A DNA stretch of 42,740 nt from a virus (IMGVR_UViG_3300029893_000504:1-42740), one strand, 5' to 3'. Numbered from the stretch's first letter, positions 15,968 through 23,959 are shown. Notes: generated by a model not told the origin, from the sequence alone. Translations and numbers: made by a program.

Positions 15968-17389
15968 CTGAACACGCTCAACGTCGAGTACCGCAAGGTC
16001 GAGACGCTGATTCCCTACGCCCGCAATCCGCGCACGCACAGCGACGAGCAGGTCGCGCGCATCGCCGCCAGCATCGCCGAGTTCGGCTGGACCAACCCGA
16101 TCCTGGTCGATGGCGACCATGGTGTGATCGCCGGCCATGGCCGGCTGCTGGCCGCACGCAAGCTGGGGCTCGCCGAGGTGCCGGTGATCGAGCTTGCGCA
16201 CCTGACGCCTGCGCAGAAGCGCGCCTACGTGATCGCCGACAACCGGCTCGCGCTCGATGCCGGCTGGGACGAGGCGATGTTGGCGCTGGAGTTCGCCGAA
16301 CTGGCCGACGCCGGCTTCGATCTGGACCTGACCGGCTTCTCGGCCTCCGAGATCGAAGGCCTGCTCGATGCCATCGAGAAGACGGAACCGTCCGCCGAAG
16401 AGGACACGAGCGCTTTGGTCGGCGACCCGGACGAGGACGACGTCACACCGCCCGCGGTGGCGGTCACACGCCCCCGCGATCTGTGGCTGCTCGGTGAACA
16501 CCGGCTGCTGTGCGCCGACAGCCGCGACGCGGCCGCCGTCGCGCGCCTCATCAATGGCGAGCGCGCTCACCTGCTCTTTACCAGCCCGCCCTACGCGAAC
16601 CAGCGCGACTACACCACCGGCGGGATCACTGACTGGAACGCGCTCATGCAGGGCGTGTTCGGCGCCGCCCGCAGCGCGCTGCACGAGGACGCGCAAATCC
16701 TGGTCAACCTCGGCCTCGTCCATCGCGACGGCGAGTGGCAGCCGTACTGGGACGGCTGGATCGAATGGATGCGCACTCAGGGCTGGCGCCGCTTCGGCTG
16801 GTACGTCTGGGATCAGTCGGTGACCGTGCCCGGCGACTGGGCCGGGCGCCTCGCGCCGCGCCACGAGTTCGTGTTCCACTTCAACCGCCAGGCGCGCAAG
16901 CCGAACAAGATCGTGCCCTGCAAGTGGGCCGGTCACGAGACGCATCTGCGCGCCGATGGGTCATCCACCGCGATGCGCGCCAAGGATGGCAAGGTCGGCG
17001 AATGGAACCACGCCGGACAGCCCACGCAGGCGTTCCGCATCCCGGATTCCGTCGTCGAGGTGACGCGCCAGCGCGGCCGCATCGGTGATGGTATCGACCA
17101 TCCGGCCGTATTCCCGCTGGGCCTGCCGAAGTTCTTCATCGAGGCCTACACCGACGTGGGCGAGATCGTCTTCGAGCCGTTCTCCGGCGGCGGCACCACG
17201 CTGCTGGCCGGGCAACTCACCGACCGCAGGGTCCGCGCCATCGAGCTCGCGCCCGAGTACGTCGACGTCGCGCTGCGCCGCTGGCTGCAGCACCACCCGG
17301 GCATGGAGCCCGTGCTCGCGGCCACCGGCCAGCCCTTCGCCGAGGTCTCGGCCGAGCGCTTGGGCGAGACGGCGGAGGCGGCCGCGTGA
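15968..17389 (+). CDS. ParB-N domain fused to DNA methyltransferase (TSPPY type)
   Basis: About 473 residues from a CTG at 15968, which has GAGGT 7 nt upstream and gives the usual NTLNVEYRKVETLIPYARNP beginning; in-frame GTG 15893 and ATG 15803 lie in the hairpin region and are less likely. Residues 8-100 form a ParB nuclease-like domain (NPRTHSDEQVARIAASI, GHGRLLAA). The C-terminal part is a beta-class amino-methyltransferase with motif IV TSPPY near 204 and motif I FEPFSGGGTT near 400. SPPY often goes with N4-cytosine methylation. Probably modifies phage DNA against host restriction. Confidence 0.88.
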   Translation: MNTLNVEYRKVETLIPYARNPRTHSDEQVARIAASIAEFGWTNPILVDGDHGVIAGHGRLLAARKLGLAEVPVIELAHLTPAQKRAYVIADNRLALDAGWDEAMLALEFAELADAGFDLDLTGFSASEIEGLLDAIEKTEPSAEEDTSALVGDPDEDDVTPPAVAVTRPRDLWLLGEHRLLCADSRDAAAVARLINGERAHLLFTSPPYANQRDYTTGGITDWNALMQGVFGAARSALHEDAQILVNLGLVHRDGEWQPYWDGWIEWMRTQGWRRFGWYVWDQSVTVPGDWAGRLAPRHEFVFHFNRQARKPNKIVPCKWAGHETHLRADGSSTAMRAKDGKVGEWNHAGQPTQAFRIPDSVVEVTRQRGRIGDGIDHPAVFPLGLPKFFIEAYTDVGEIVFEPFSGGGTTLLAGQLTDRRVRAIELAPEYVDVALRRWLQHHPGMEPVLAATGQPFAEVSAERLGETAEAAA

Positions 17390-18651
17390 ACTGGTTCGCC
17401 GAGCGCATCGAGCACTGGCCGATCGACAAGCTACTGCCCTACGTGCGCAACGCCCGCCAGCACTCGGACGAGCAGATCGCCCAGATCGCGGCCTCCATCG
17501 CGGAGTTCGGCTTCGTCAATCCCATTCTCACCGGCGCCGACGGTGTGCTGGTCGCGGGCCATGGGCGGCTTGCCGCGGCGCGTAAGCTGGGTCTGGCCAC
17601 CGTGCCGGTGGTGGTGCTCGATCACCTGACGCCGACCCAGCGCCGCGCCCTGGTGCTCGCGGACAACCGGCTCGCGGAACTCGCGACCTGGGACGATGCC
17701 CTGCTGCGCATCGAACTGGAGGCGCTGCAGGACGATGGCTTCGACCTCGATTTGACCGGTTTCGATGCCGATGCGTTGGCCGAGCTACTGGCCGGTGAGG
17801 AGCCAGAGCACGAAGGCCAGACCGAGGACGACGCCGTCCCGGAGATTCCGGAAGAGCCGGTGTCCAAGCCGGGCGACGTCTGGAGGCTGGGGCCGCACCG
17901 TCTGGTCTGCGGCGATGCGACCGCGGCAGAGGCCTACGCGCAGCTGTTCCCGGACGGCGAGCGGGCGGACATGGTCTTCACCGATCCGCCGTACAACGTG
18001 AACTACGCCAACAGCGCCAAGGACAAGCTGCGGGGCAAGCACCGTCCCATTCTCAACGACGCGCTCGGCGCAGGCTTTCACGACTTTCTCTACGACGCGC
18101 TGTCGCTGCTCGTTGCCCACACCCGCGGCGCGATCTACGTCGCCATGTCGTCGAGCGAGCTCGACACCCTGCAGGCGGCGTTCCGCTCTGCCGGCGGCCA
18201 CTGGTCTACGTTCATCATCTGGGCGAAGAACACCTTCACGCTGGGCCGCGCCGACTACCAGCGCCAGTACGAGCCGATCCTCTACGGTTGGCCCGAGGGC
18301 GCGGAGCGCCACTGGTGCGGCGACCGCGACCAGGGCGACGTCTGGCAGATCAAGAAGCCGCAGAAGAACGACCTGCACCCGACCATGAAGCCGGTGGAGT
18401 TGGTCGAACGGGCGATCCGCAATTCGAGTCGTCCCGGCGACGTGGTGCTGGACCCCTTCGGCGGTTCCGGCACCACCCTGATCGCCGCCGAGAAGTCGGG
18501 GCGCGTGGCGCGGCTGATCGAGCTCGACCCGAAGTATGCGGACGTGATCGTGCGGCGCTGGCAGGACTGGACGGGCCAGCAAGCCACCCGCGAGGCGGAT
18601 GGCCTGGCCTTCGATCAGGCGGCGACTTCCTCCTCGACGATCTCGCAGTGA
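17386..18651 (+). CDS. second ParB-N/DNA methyltransferase fusion (TDPPY type)
   Basis: A 421-residue protein with a GTG start that overlaps the first methyltransferase stop. The ParB-like domain (NARQHSDEQIAQIAASI, GHGRLAAARKLG) is clearly paralogous to that of the upstream gene. Methyltransferase motif IV is TDPPYNVNY near residue 199 and motif I is LDPFGGSGTT near 355, the beta-class order. DPPY is usual for N6-adenine methylation. Its last 37 bp overlap a minus-strand gene that ends inside it. Confidence 0.9.
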   Translation: MNWFAERIEHWPIDKLLPYVRNARQHSDEQIAQIAASIAEFGFVNPILTGADGVLVAGHGRLAAARKLGLATVPVVVLDHLTPTQRRALVLADNRLAELATWDDALLRIELEALQDDGFDLDLTGFDADALAELLAGEEPEHEGQTEDDAVPEIPEEPVSKPGDVWRLGPHRLVCGDATAAEAYAQLFPDGERADMVFTDPPYNVNYANSAKDKLRGKHRPILNDALGAGFHDFLYDALSLLVAHTRGAIYVAMSSSELDTLQAAFRSAGGHWSTFIIWAKNTFTLGRADYQRQYEPILYGWPEGAERHWCGDRDQGDVWQIKKPQKNDLHPTMKPVELVERAIRNSSRPGDVVLDPFGGSGTTLIAAEKSGRVARLIELDPKYADVIVRRWQDWTGQQATREADGLAFDQAATSSSTISQ

Positions 18652-18983
18652 ATCACGAACCCGGTCAGATAAGGAAGCCCGCGCGGGATGCCGTAGTCCT
18701 TACTGGTGCGGCGTCCGATGGTCCATTCCATCCACTGCCGGGTGGCGGCGCGGATCGCGTCGTGGAGGGCATGGCCCGCATGCATGCGGTTGAGGACTTC
18801 GTCCGCGAAGTGGCGTCCGTGGCGGCTGTCGAGGAAGGCCCGCACCGCTTCGAAGGGCTGTCCCGTGGCGTCGTAGATGGCGTTCATCGCGATGGGCCAG
18901 GCGGCTTGCGCGTGCGCGTCCATCGTGCCCCAGAAGCCCCAGGCTTCGTTGCGGGTGACGGGGATCGTTTTGGCTGTGGTCAT
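18615..18983 (-). CDS. phage accessory protein, unknown function
   Basis: A 122-residue protein with a tryptophan-rich middle (EAWGFWGTMDAHAQAAWPIAM) and a segment FADEVLNRMHAGHALHDAIR. Proteins of this kind are seen in prophages, but I know of no function. The start at 18983 has GGAG 8 nt upstream; a longer reading from 19013 would run into the leader element. Its 3' end overlaps the methyltransferase gene (convergent). It is the last of four minus-strand accessory genes. Confidence 0.78.
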   Translation of the reverse strand: MTTAKTIPVTRNEAWGFWGTMDAHAQAAWPIAMNAIYDATGQPFEAVRAFLDSRHGRHFADEVLNRMHAGHALHDAIRAATRQWMEWTIGRRTSKDYGIPRGLPYLTGFVIHCEIVEEEVAA

Positions 18984-19048
18984 CGTTGTCTCCTTCGTTG
19001 ATCGTTGCGACACACGTATGAACGCGCTGTTCGATCAGGAAGCCAAGC
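18984..19048 (-). repeat. leader element copy B
   Basis: Minus strand: GCTTGGCTTC (19039-19048) and GAACAGCGCGTTCAT ending at 19018, 21 nt start-to-start spacing, then GATCAAC and a GGAG site. The TTCAT block lies 34 nt before the start codon at 18983. It begins only 6 bp after the preceding gene's stop. Confidence 0.88.
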
Positions 19049-19054
19049 TCAATC

Positions 19055-19267
19055 TCAATCATCTCGCGTCGTCTGTTGGCGACCGGTTACGGCGGCCAGC
19101 TTGGCGCGGGCCGACGCGCTTTCCCAGTGGCAGGGTCCGTTGCCGTGCGCAGCCTCTTCGCTCCAGCGGGCCAGGATTTCGTCATCGCTCCAGCCCTTGG
19201 CGGTGAGGTAGGCGTAGTCGTCGGCGTCGTAGTTGCTGTGGGTGAGGATGGCGCGGGTGGGTTTCAT
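19055..19267 (-). CDS. small accessory protein, unknown
   Basis: A 70-residue protein starting at 19267 with AAGGAG 7 nt upstream. It contains NYDADDYAYLTAKGWSDDEI and EILARWSEEAAHGNGPCHW, an acidic, aromatic-rich sequence; not recognised by function. It is one of four independently leadered minus-strand genes. Confidence 0.75.
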   Translation of the reverse strand: MKPTRAILTHSNYDADDYAYLTAKGWSDDEILARWSEEAAHGNGPCHWESASARAKLAAVTGRQQTTRDD

Positions 19268-19334
19268 GCTGTGCTCCTTGGCGTGGATGGTTGCGACACC
19301 CGTATGAACGCGCTGCCGGCGCGGGAAGCCAAGC
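19268..19334 (-). repeat. leader element copy C
   Basis: Minus strand: GCTTGGCTTC (19325-19334), CAGCGCGTTCAT ending at 19304 (21 nt spacing), then CCATCCAC and AAGGAG. Here the GCTTGGCTTC block is also present inverted next to it, giving a perfect 12-bp hairpin at 19323-19353 (GGGAAGCCAAGC, 7-nt loop, GCTTGGCTTCCC) between this element and the DUF3489 stop. Confidence 0.88.
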
Positions 19335-19365
19335 GTTTTCTGCTTGGCTTCCCATTCCGCTCGAA

Positions 19366-19881
19366 TCACGCGATCCGGTAGATGCGCTCGCCGCCCTCGG
19401 GCTTGTCCGAGGTGATGGTCAGCCCCAGCTTCTTCTTGAAGGCGTTGGCGAAGGTGCCGCGCACCGTGTGCGCCTGCCAGCCGGTGAGTTCGCAGATCTG
19501 ACGCACCGTCGCGCCCTCCGGGCGCCGGAGCATCGCGATGACTTGGGCCTGCTTGCTGTTCTCGCGGGTGCGGGGCTTGGTCTCGGCGCGCTGCGGTGCC
19601 CAGGTGGCTTCGGCGGCTGCGACCTCCGCCTCGAGATCCGCATCTGCCTCCACCGGCGCCGGCGCGGGACGCGGGCGCCCCAGGGCTTCGTAACCCTCGG
19701 CGGCGACGGACCAGTCGGTGCCGTCGGTGGTGATCAGGGCCCGATTGCAGAGGCCGTCCAGCACCTTCTTGCGGGCGCCGCCTTTCACGTTGTCGGGGAA
19801 CCACTCGATCTTGCCACCGGTGTGCTCGACGGCGTAGGCCAGGATGGCGTGCTGGGCGGGGGTGAGTTGGATGGTGCTCAT
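19366..19881 (-). CDS. DUF3489 domain protein
   Basis: A 171-residue protein. The N-terminal half (LTPAQHAILAYAVEHTGGKI, then GGARKKVLDGLCNRALI) looks like a winged-helix; the C-terminal half (KQAQVIAMLRRPEGATVRQI, CELTGWQAHTVRGTFANAFK) is the DUF3489 winged-helix-like domain found in many phages. The two are joined by an Ala/Pro/Glu linker. Probable DNA-binding accessory factor; target unknown. The start at 19881 has AAGGAG 7-8 nt upstream. Confidence 0.88.
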   Translation of the reverse strand: MSTIQLTPAQHAILAYAVEHTGGKIEWFPDNVKGGARKKVLDGLCNRALITTDGTDWSVAAEGYEALGRPRPAPAPVEADADLEAEVAAAEATWAPQRAETKPRTRENSKQAQVIAMLRRPEGATVRQICELTGWQAHTVRGTFANAFKKKLGLTITSDKPEGGERIYRIA

Positions 19882-19945
19882 CTGATGCTCCTTCAGGTGG
19901 TTGATGGTGTGGTCATGAACGCGCTGTTCTCTGGAGAAGCCAAGC
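19882..19945 (-). repeat. leader element copy D
   Basis: Minus strand: GCTTGGCTTC (19936-19945), GAACAGCGCGTTCAT ending at 19915, 21 nt spacing, then CACCATCAACCACC and AAGGAG. The TTCAT block lies 33 nt before the DUF3489 start. Confidence 0.88.
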
Positions 19946-19961
19946 GCTTTCCGCTGCTTTC

Positions 19962-20150
19962 TCAGCCCTGTCCCGCGGCCTGCCGGCCCGCCTGGTAGGC
20001 GGCCATCAAGGCGCTCTTGACGGCCCAGACGCTGACCTCGTGGAAGTCCAGCCTGTCGCTGTTGCGCGTTTCCAGGGTGTCGATGAACAGGTGATCCAGC
20101 GCGATCTGCTGCAGTTGCCGGTCGATGTCCTTTTCGGCTTGCTCGGTCAT
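19962..20150 (-). CDS. DUF6900-like small protein
   Basis: A 62-residue protein with the pattern LQQIALDHLFIDTLETRNSD and a following DFHEVSVWAVKSALMAAYQAG typical of DUF6900, a small domain common in plasmid and phage accessory genes. The function is unknown. The start at 20150 has GAGGAG 8 nt upstream. It is the first of the minus-strand accessory genes. Confidence 0.85.
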   Translation of the reverse strand: MTEQAEKDIDRQLQQIALDHLFIDTLETRNSDRLDFHEVSVWAVKSALMAAYQAGRQAAGQG

Positions 20151-20216
20151 GTGCTTCTCCTCGGGGTGTCGTTGATGGTGATGACATGAACGCGCTGTTC
20201 CCGAGCGAAGCCAAGC
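20151..20216 (-). repeat. leader element copy E
   Basis: Minus strand: GCTTGGCTTC (20207-20216), GAACAGCGCGTTCAT ending at 20186, 21 nt spacing, then CACCATCAAC and GAGGAG. It is the outermost copy and lies head-to-head with the small terminase gene, so it must supply or contain the promoter of the accessory block. Confidence 0.88.
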
Positions 20217-20255
20217 GGAATCCGAGCGGGACGGCGCCAATGCTTGATGGAGACC

Positions 20256-20786
20256 ATGGGACTGTCGATTCGCGCCTACGCCCGCCACCGTGGGGTGTCG
20301 GACACCGCCGTACACAAGGCCATTCGCGCCGGGCGCATCACGCCCGAGGCGGACGGCACCATCGACCCAGACCGGGCCGACCGCGACTGGACCCGGAACT
20401 CGGAGCCGCCGAAGGCGGGAACGGGCTCCCGGACCGTGAAGGTGCGGGTGGCGGAGGATCCGGCCCCCAACCTCGCCACCGGCCTGCCCGCTGGCGGCAC
20501 CACGCTCGTGCAGGCGCGCACGGTCAACGAGGTGGTCAAGGCGCAGACCAACAAGGTGCGGCTGGCCCGCCTCAAGGGCGAACTGGTCGATCGCCACCAG
20601 GCCATCGCGCATGTGTTCAAGCTCGCCCGTACGGAGCGCGACGCTTGGCTCAACTGGCCGGCGCGGATCTCGGCGCAGATGGCGGCCCGGCTCGGCGTGG
20701 AGGCCCACACCCTGCACGTGGCCCTGGATGCCGCCGTGCGCGAGCACCTCGCCGAGCTCGGGGAACTCAAGGTTCGGGTCGATTGA
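20256..20786 (+). CDS. terminase small subunit candidate (HTH protein)
   Basis: A 176-residue protein. The N-terminal HTH (LSIRAYARHRGVSDTAVHKA) is like the Nu1/small terminase DNA-recognition domain; the middle is a charged helical region (VKAQTNKVRLARLKGELVDR) and the C-terminus is helical. It lies directly before the large terminase gene. Start chosen at 20256 to give MGLSIRAYARHRG; ATG 20247 and TTG 20244 are in frame. It probably binds cos and recruits the large subunit. Confidence 0.82.
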   Translation: MGLSIRAYARHRGVSDTAVHKAIRAGRITPEADGTIDPDRADRDWTRNSEPPKAGTGSRTVKVRVAEDPAPNLATGLPAGGTTLVQARTVNEVVKAQTNKVRLARLKGELVDRHQAIAHVFKLARTERDAWLNWPARISAQMAARLGVEAHTLHVALDAAVREHLAELGELKVRVD

Positions 20787-20859
20787 TGAAACACGTCCCC
20801 GTGTTTCACCCTGACGGGCGCGCTGGCGCGCGTCCAAATTCGTTCCCGACGAATTTGTG
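20787..20859. repeat. four-hairpin element, copy 2 (before large terminase)
   Basis: TGAAACACG-TCCC-CGTGTTTCA (20787-20808), two GC-rich inner stems (CCC-TGAC-GGG and CGCGC-TG-GCGCG), and CAAATTCGT-TCCCG-ACGAATTTG (20835-20857). The gap between first and last hairpin is 26 nt as in copy 1. In the last hairpin both stem differences from copy 1 are compensated (two C-G pairs become T-A). The 3' end GTGATG holds the terminase start. Confidence 0.82.
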
Positions 20860-22833
20860 ATGGACGAGTTCGCCTATGAGGGCTGGGACGTCATCGAGCG
20901 CGCTTGGCGCGAGGGCCTCACGCCGGACCCGCTGCTCACCGTCTCCGAATGGGCCGACCGTCACCGGGTGCTGTCGAGCAAGGCCTCGAGCGAGCCGGGG
21001 CGCTGGCGCACCAGCCGCACGCCGTATCTGAAGGCGATCATGGACTGCCTGTCGCCGACCTCGCCCATCGAGCGCGTGGTGTTCATGAAGGGCGCGCAGG
21101 TGGGCGCGACCGAGACCGGCTCGAACTGGATCGGCTACGTGATCCACCACGCGCCGGGGCCGATGATGGCCGTGTGGCCCACCGTGGAGATGGCCAAGCG
21201 CAACTCCAAGCAGCGCATCGACCCGCTGATCGAGGAGTCGCCGGTGCTCTGCGAACTCATCGCTCCGGCGCGTTCGCGCGACTCGGGCAACACCATCCTC
21301 GCCAAGGAGTTTCGTGGCGGCGTGCTGGTGATGACCGGCGCGAACAGCGCGGTGGGCCTGCGCTCGATGCCGGTGCGCTATCTCTTTCTCGACGAGGTGG
21401 ACGCCTACCCGCTCGACGTCGAGGGGGAGGGCGATGCGATCTCGCTCGCTGAGGCGCGCACGCGCACCTTTGCGCGGCGCAAGATCTTCATCGTCTCGAC
21501 GCCGACGATCGCGGGCGCCTCGGCCATCGAGCGCGAGTACGAGGCCAGCGACCAGCGGCGCTACTTCGTGCCCTGCCCGCATTGCTCGCACCGGCAGTGG
21601 CTGCGTTTCGAGCAACTGCGTTGGGAGAAGGGACGGCCCGAGACGGCGGCGTATGTGTGCGAATCGTGCGAGACGGCGATCGCCGAGCACCACAAGACCT
21701 GGATGCTGGAGCACGGCGAGTGGCGCGCGACGGCGGAAGGCTCGGGCAAGACGGCGGGGTTTCATCTGTCGTCGCTGTACAGCCCGCTGGGCTGGCGCGC
21801 CTGGTGCGAGATCGCCGCTGCGTGGGAAGCCGCCGTCAGTAAAGAGTCGGGATCGGCCGCTGCCATCAAGACTTTCAAGAACACCGAGCTCGGCGAGACC
21901 TGGGTCGAGGAGGGCGAAGCGCCCGACTGGCAACGCCTGCTGGAGCGCCGCGAGGACTATGCCATCGGCACCATTCCCGCCGGCGGGCTCTTGCTCACCG
22001 CCGGCGCCGACGTGCAGAAGGACCGCATCGAGGTCTCGGTCTGGGCCTTCGGGCGCGGCAAGGAGGCCTGGCTCATCGAGCACCGGGTGCTGATGGGCGA
22101 CACCGCACGGGATGCGGTGTGGAAGGCGCTGGGCGGGATGCTCGCCGAGACCTGGACCCATGCCTCGGGCGCGGCCATGCCGCTGGCCCGCTTGGCGCTG
22201 GACACCGGCTTTGCGACACAGGAGGCCTACGCCTTCGTGCGCGCCTGCCGCGACGCGCGGGTGATGGCGGTCAAGGGCGTGCGGACGGGTTCGATGGGGG
22301 GCGCGGCCCTGATCGGCACACCGACGGCGGTCGATGTCTCGCAGGCGGGCAAGAAGCTGCGCCGGGGCATCAAGGTGTATGCGGTCGCGGTGGGGCTTGC
22401 CAAACTCGAGTTCTACAACCACCTGCGCCAGAGCGCGGAGGTGGCCGACGACGGCGTGACGGTGACCTACCCGGCCGGTTTCGTCCACCTGCCCAAGATC
22501 GACGCCGAGTTCATCCAGCAGCTCTGCGCCGAGCAACTGATCACCCGCCGCGACAGGAATGGTTTTCCGGTGCGCGAGTGGCAGAAGATGCGCGAGCGCA
22601 ACGAGGCGCTGGACTGCTACGTGTATGCCCGTGCTGCTGCTGCGGCCGCAGGGCTCGACCGCTTCGAGGAACGCCACTGGCGCGAACTGGAGCGGCAACT
22701 GGGGCTGGCCAGTCCGCCAGCCCTTGAAACACCTACTGAATCGATCACCGAGGCCACCCATCGAGGTGGCCTGGGTGTTTCTGGCAACCGCAACACCGGC
22801 CGGCGCGTGATCAAGAGCCGCTGGCTGTCCTGA
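20860..22833 (+). CDS. terminase large subunit, GpA family
   Basis: A 657-residue GpA-type terminase. The ATPase motor has KGAQVGATE at residues 77-85 (the GpA form of Walker A) and Walker B YLFLDEVDAYP near 173-183. Two CxxC pairs (CPHC near 238, CESC near 265) may bind zinc. The nuclease part starts with GADVQKDRIEVSVWAFG near 385. It cuts and pumps phage DNA into the prohead together with the small subunit. The start at 20860 follows GTG 20857, which is also in frame. Confidence 0.95.
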   Translation: MDEFAYEGWDVIERAWREGLTPDPLLTVSEWADRHRVLSSKASSEPGRWRTSRTPYLKAIMDCLSPTSPIERVVFMKGAQVGATETGSNWIGYVIHHAPGPMMAVWPTVEMAKRNSKQRIDPLIEESPVLCELIAPARSRDSGNTILAKEFRGGVLVMTGANSAVGLRSMPVRYLFLDEVDAYPLDVEGEGDAISLAEARTRTFARRKIFIVSTPTIAGASAIEREYEASDQRRYFVPCPHCSHRQWLRFEQLRWEKGRPETAAYVCESCETAIAEHHKTWMLEHGEWRATAEGSGKTAGFHLSSLYSPLGWRAWCEIAAAWEAAVSKESGSAAAIKTFKNTELGETWVEEGEAPDWQRLLERREDYAIGTIPAGGLLLTAGADVQKDRIEVSVWAFGRGKEAWLIEHRVLMGDTARDAVWKALGGMLAETWTHASGAAMPLARLALDTGFATQEAYAFVRACRDARVMAVKGVRTGSMGGAALIGTPTAVDVSQAGKKLRRGIKVYAVAVGLAKLEFYNHLRQSAEVADDGVTVTYPAGFVHLPKIDAEFIQQLCAEQLITRRDRNGFPVREWQKMRERNEALDCYVYARAAAAAAGLDRFEERHWRELERQLGLASPPALETPTESITEATHRGGLGVSGNRNTGRRVIKSRWLS

Positions 22834-22845
22834 CGAGGAGACGCT

Positions 22846-23337
22846 ATGTCACTGACCACCCGCATCGAGAGCCTGGTCATCCGCGTCGCGCAGGAGTTCA
22901 ACGACGTCCGCGCCAAGGCCGGCAATCTCGCCCACCTCACCACCACCGACAAGTCGAGCCTGGTGGCGGCCATCAACGAGCTGAAGGCCGCGGTGGTGGC
23001 CTCGGGCGCGATCGACGACACCCAGGTCGCCACCACCAGCACCTACTCGTCGAGCAAGATCGTCACGCTGCTCGACACGCTCAAGGCCGAGATCCTGGGC
23101 GGGGCCGATGCCGCCTACGACACGCTGCTGGAGATCCAGCAGCTGCTGCAAGACGGCACCAGCGGTCTGGACGCGCTGCTTGCCGCGGTCAACCACCGCG
23201 TGCGCTTCGACGCGGCGCAGACCCTGACGGCCGCTGAAGCCGCCCAGGCGCGCAGCAACATCGGCGCCGTGGCCGCGGCCGACGTGGGCGACACCGACAC
23301 CGACTTCGTCGCGATCTTCGAAGGGGCCCTGGTCTGA
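22846..23337 (+). CDS. fibre-like structural protein
   Basis: A 163-residue protein with TTTDKSSLVAAINELKAAV, a repeat-like motif common in phage tail fibres, and helical segments with regular heptads (TLLDTLKAEI, TLLEIQQLLQ), suggesting a trimeric coiled coil. The end has LTAAEAAQARSNIGA, also typical of fibre shafts. It lies between terminase and portal, an odd place for a fibre. Its stop overlaps the next start (TGATG). Confidence 0.72.
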   Translation: MSLTTRIESLVIRVAQEFNDVRAKAGNLAHLTTTDKSSLVAAINELKAAVVASGAIDDTQVATTSTYSSSKIVTLLDTLKAEILGGADAAYDTLLEIQQLLQDGTSGLDALLAAVNHRVRFDAAQTLTAAEAAQARSNIGAVAAADVGDTDTDFVAIFEGALV

Positions 23338-23729
23338 TGAGTCTGGCCTCGCGCATCGGCGCCTTGGCCGGCCGCATCGGGCGGGAGGTCAAGGTCAAGG
23401 TCGGCGCCGACCACCCGGGTCTGGCGCGCGCCTGGGTGTGTTTCGGCTATGTCGGCAACCAGGTCGTCGTGCGCGCTGCGCACAACGTCGCCTCGGTCAC
23501 GCGGCTGGCCGCAGGGCGCTACCGCGTGAGCTTCGCCAGCCCGCTGCCGGACGCGAACTATGCCTGGGTGGGCGTGGCCCGCAGCAGCACCAACAGCGGC
23601 ACGCAGCGGCTGCTGATCGTGCGCGCGACCGCCGACGAGAAGACGCCGACGCACGTCGATGTGGGCTGCGCGACCACCGCGGCGTCGTTCGCCGATTCCA
23701 CCGAAATCAACCTCGTGGTCTACCGCTGA
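23337..23729 (+). CDS. fibre-tip or decoration protein candidate
   Basis: A 130-residue beta-rich protein. RLAAGRYRVSFASPLPDANY, AWVGVARSS and the ending STEINLVVYR resemble the C-terminal beta domains of phage fibre and receptor-binding proteins. The N-terminal helix (SLASRIGALAGRIGREVKVK) resembles that of the gene before (SLTTRIESLVIRVAQEF), so the two are probably partners with a shared docking helix. Function inferred. Confidence 0.68.
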   Translation: MSLASRIGALAGRIGREVKVKVGADHPGLARAWVCFGYVGNQVVVRAAHNVASVTRLAAGRYRVSFASPLPDANYAWVGVARSSTNSGTQRLLIVRATADEKTPTHVDVGCATTAASFADSTEINLVVYR

Positions 23730-23950
23730 TGGCCTACACCGAAGCCCATCTCGAGGCCCTGCAAGCCGCGCTCGCCAAGGGCGAGAAGCGCGTGAGCTTC
23801 GGCGACAAGACGGTCGAGTACCGCTCGATCGAGGAGTTGCAAGCCGCCATCCGGGCGGTCAAGCGTGACCTGCACGAACAGGCCGTGGCCACGGGGCTGT
23901 GGCCCAGCGCGCCGCGGCAGATCCGGATTCATACCCGCAAAGCGACCTGA
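23729..23950 (+). CDS. gpW-like head-tail joining protein
   Basis: A 73-residue protein with EAHLEALQAALAKGEKRVSF, then KTVEYRSIEELQAAIRAV and the basic end, matching the lambda gpW fold (helix-hairpin-helix). It would sit below the portal to join head and tail. The ATG overlaps the preceding stop (TGATG). Position just upstream of the portal is as in lambda. Confidence 0.86.
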   Translation: MAYTEAHLEALQAALAKGEKRVSFGDKTVEYRSIEELQAAIRAVKRDLHEQAVATGLWPSAPRQIRIHTRKAT

Positions 23951-23959
23951 GGGTTCATC

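Noticed and set aside
19018-19036. LexA-type box GAAC-N5-GTTC in leader elements
   Set aside because: GAAC is absent from copies A and C, the spacing is not that of known LexA boxes, and the conserved part is different.
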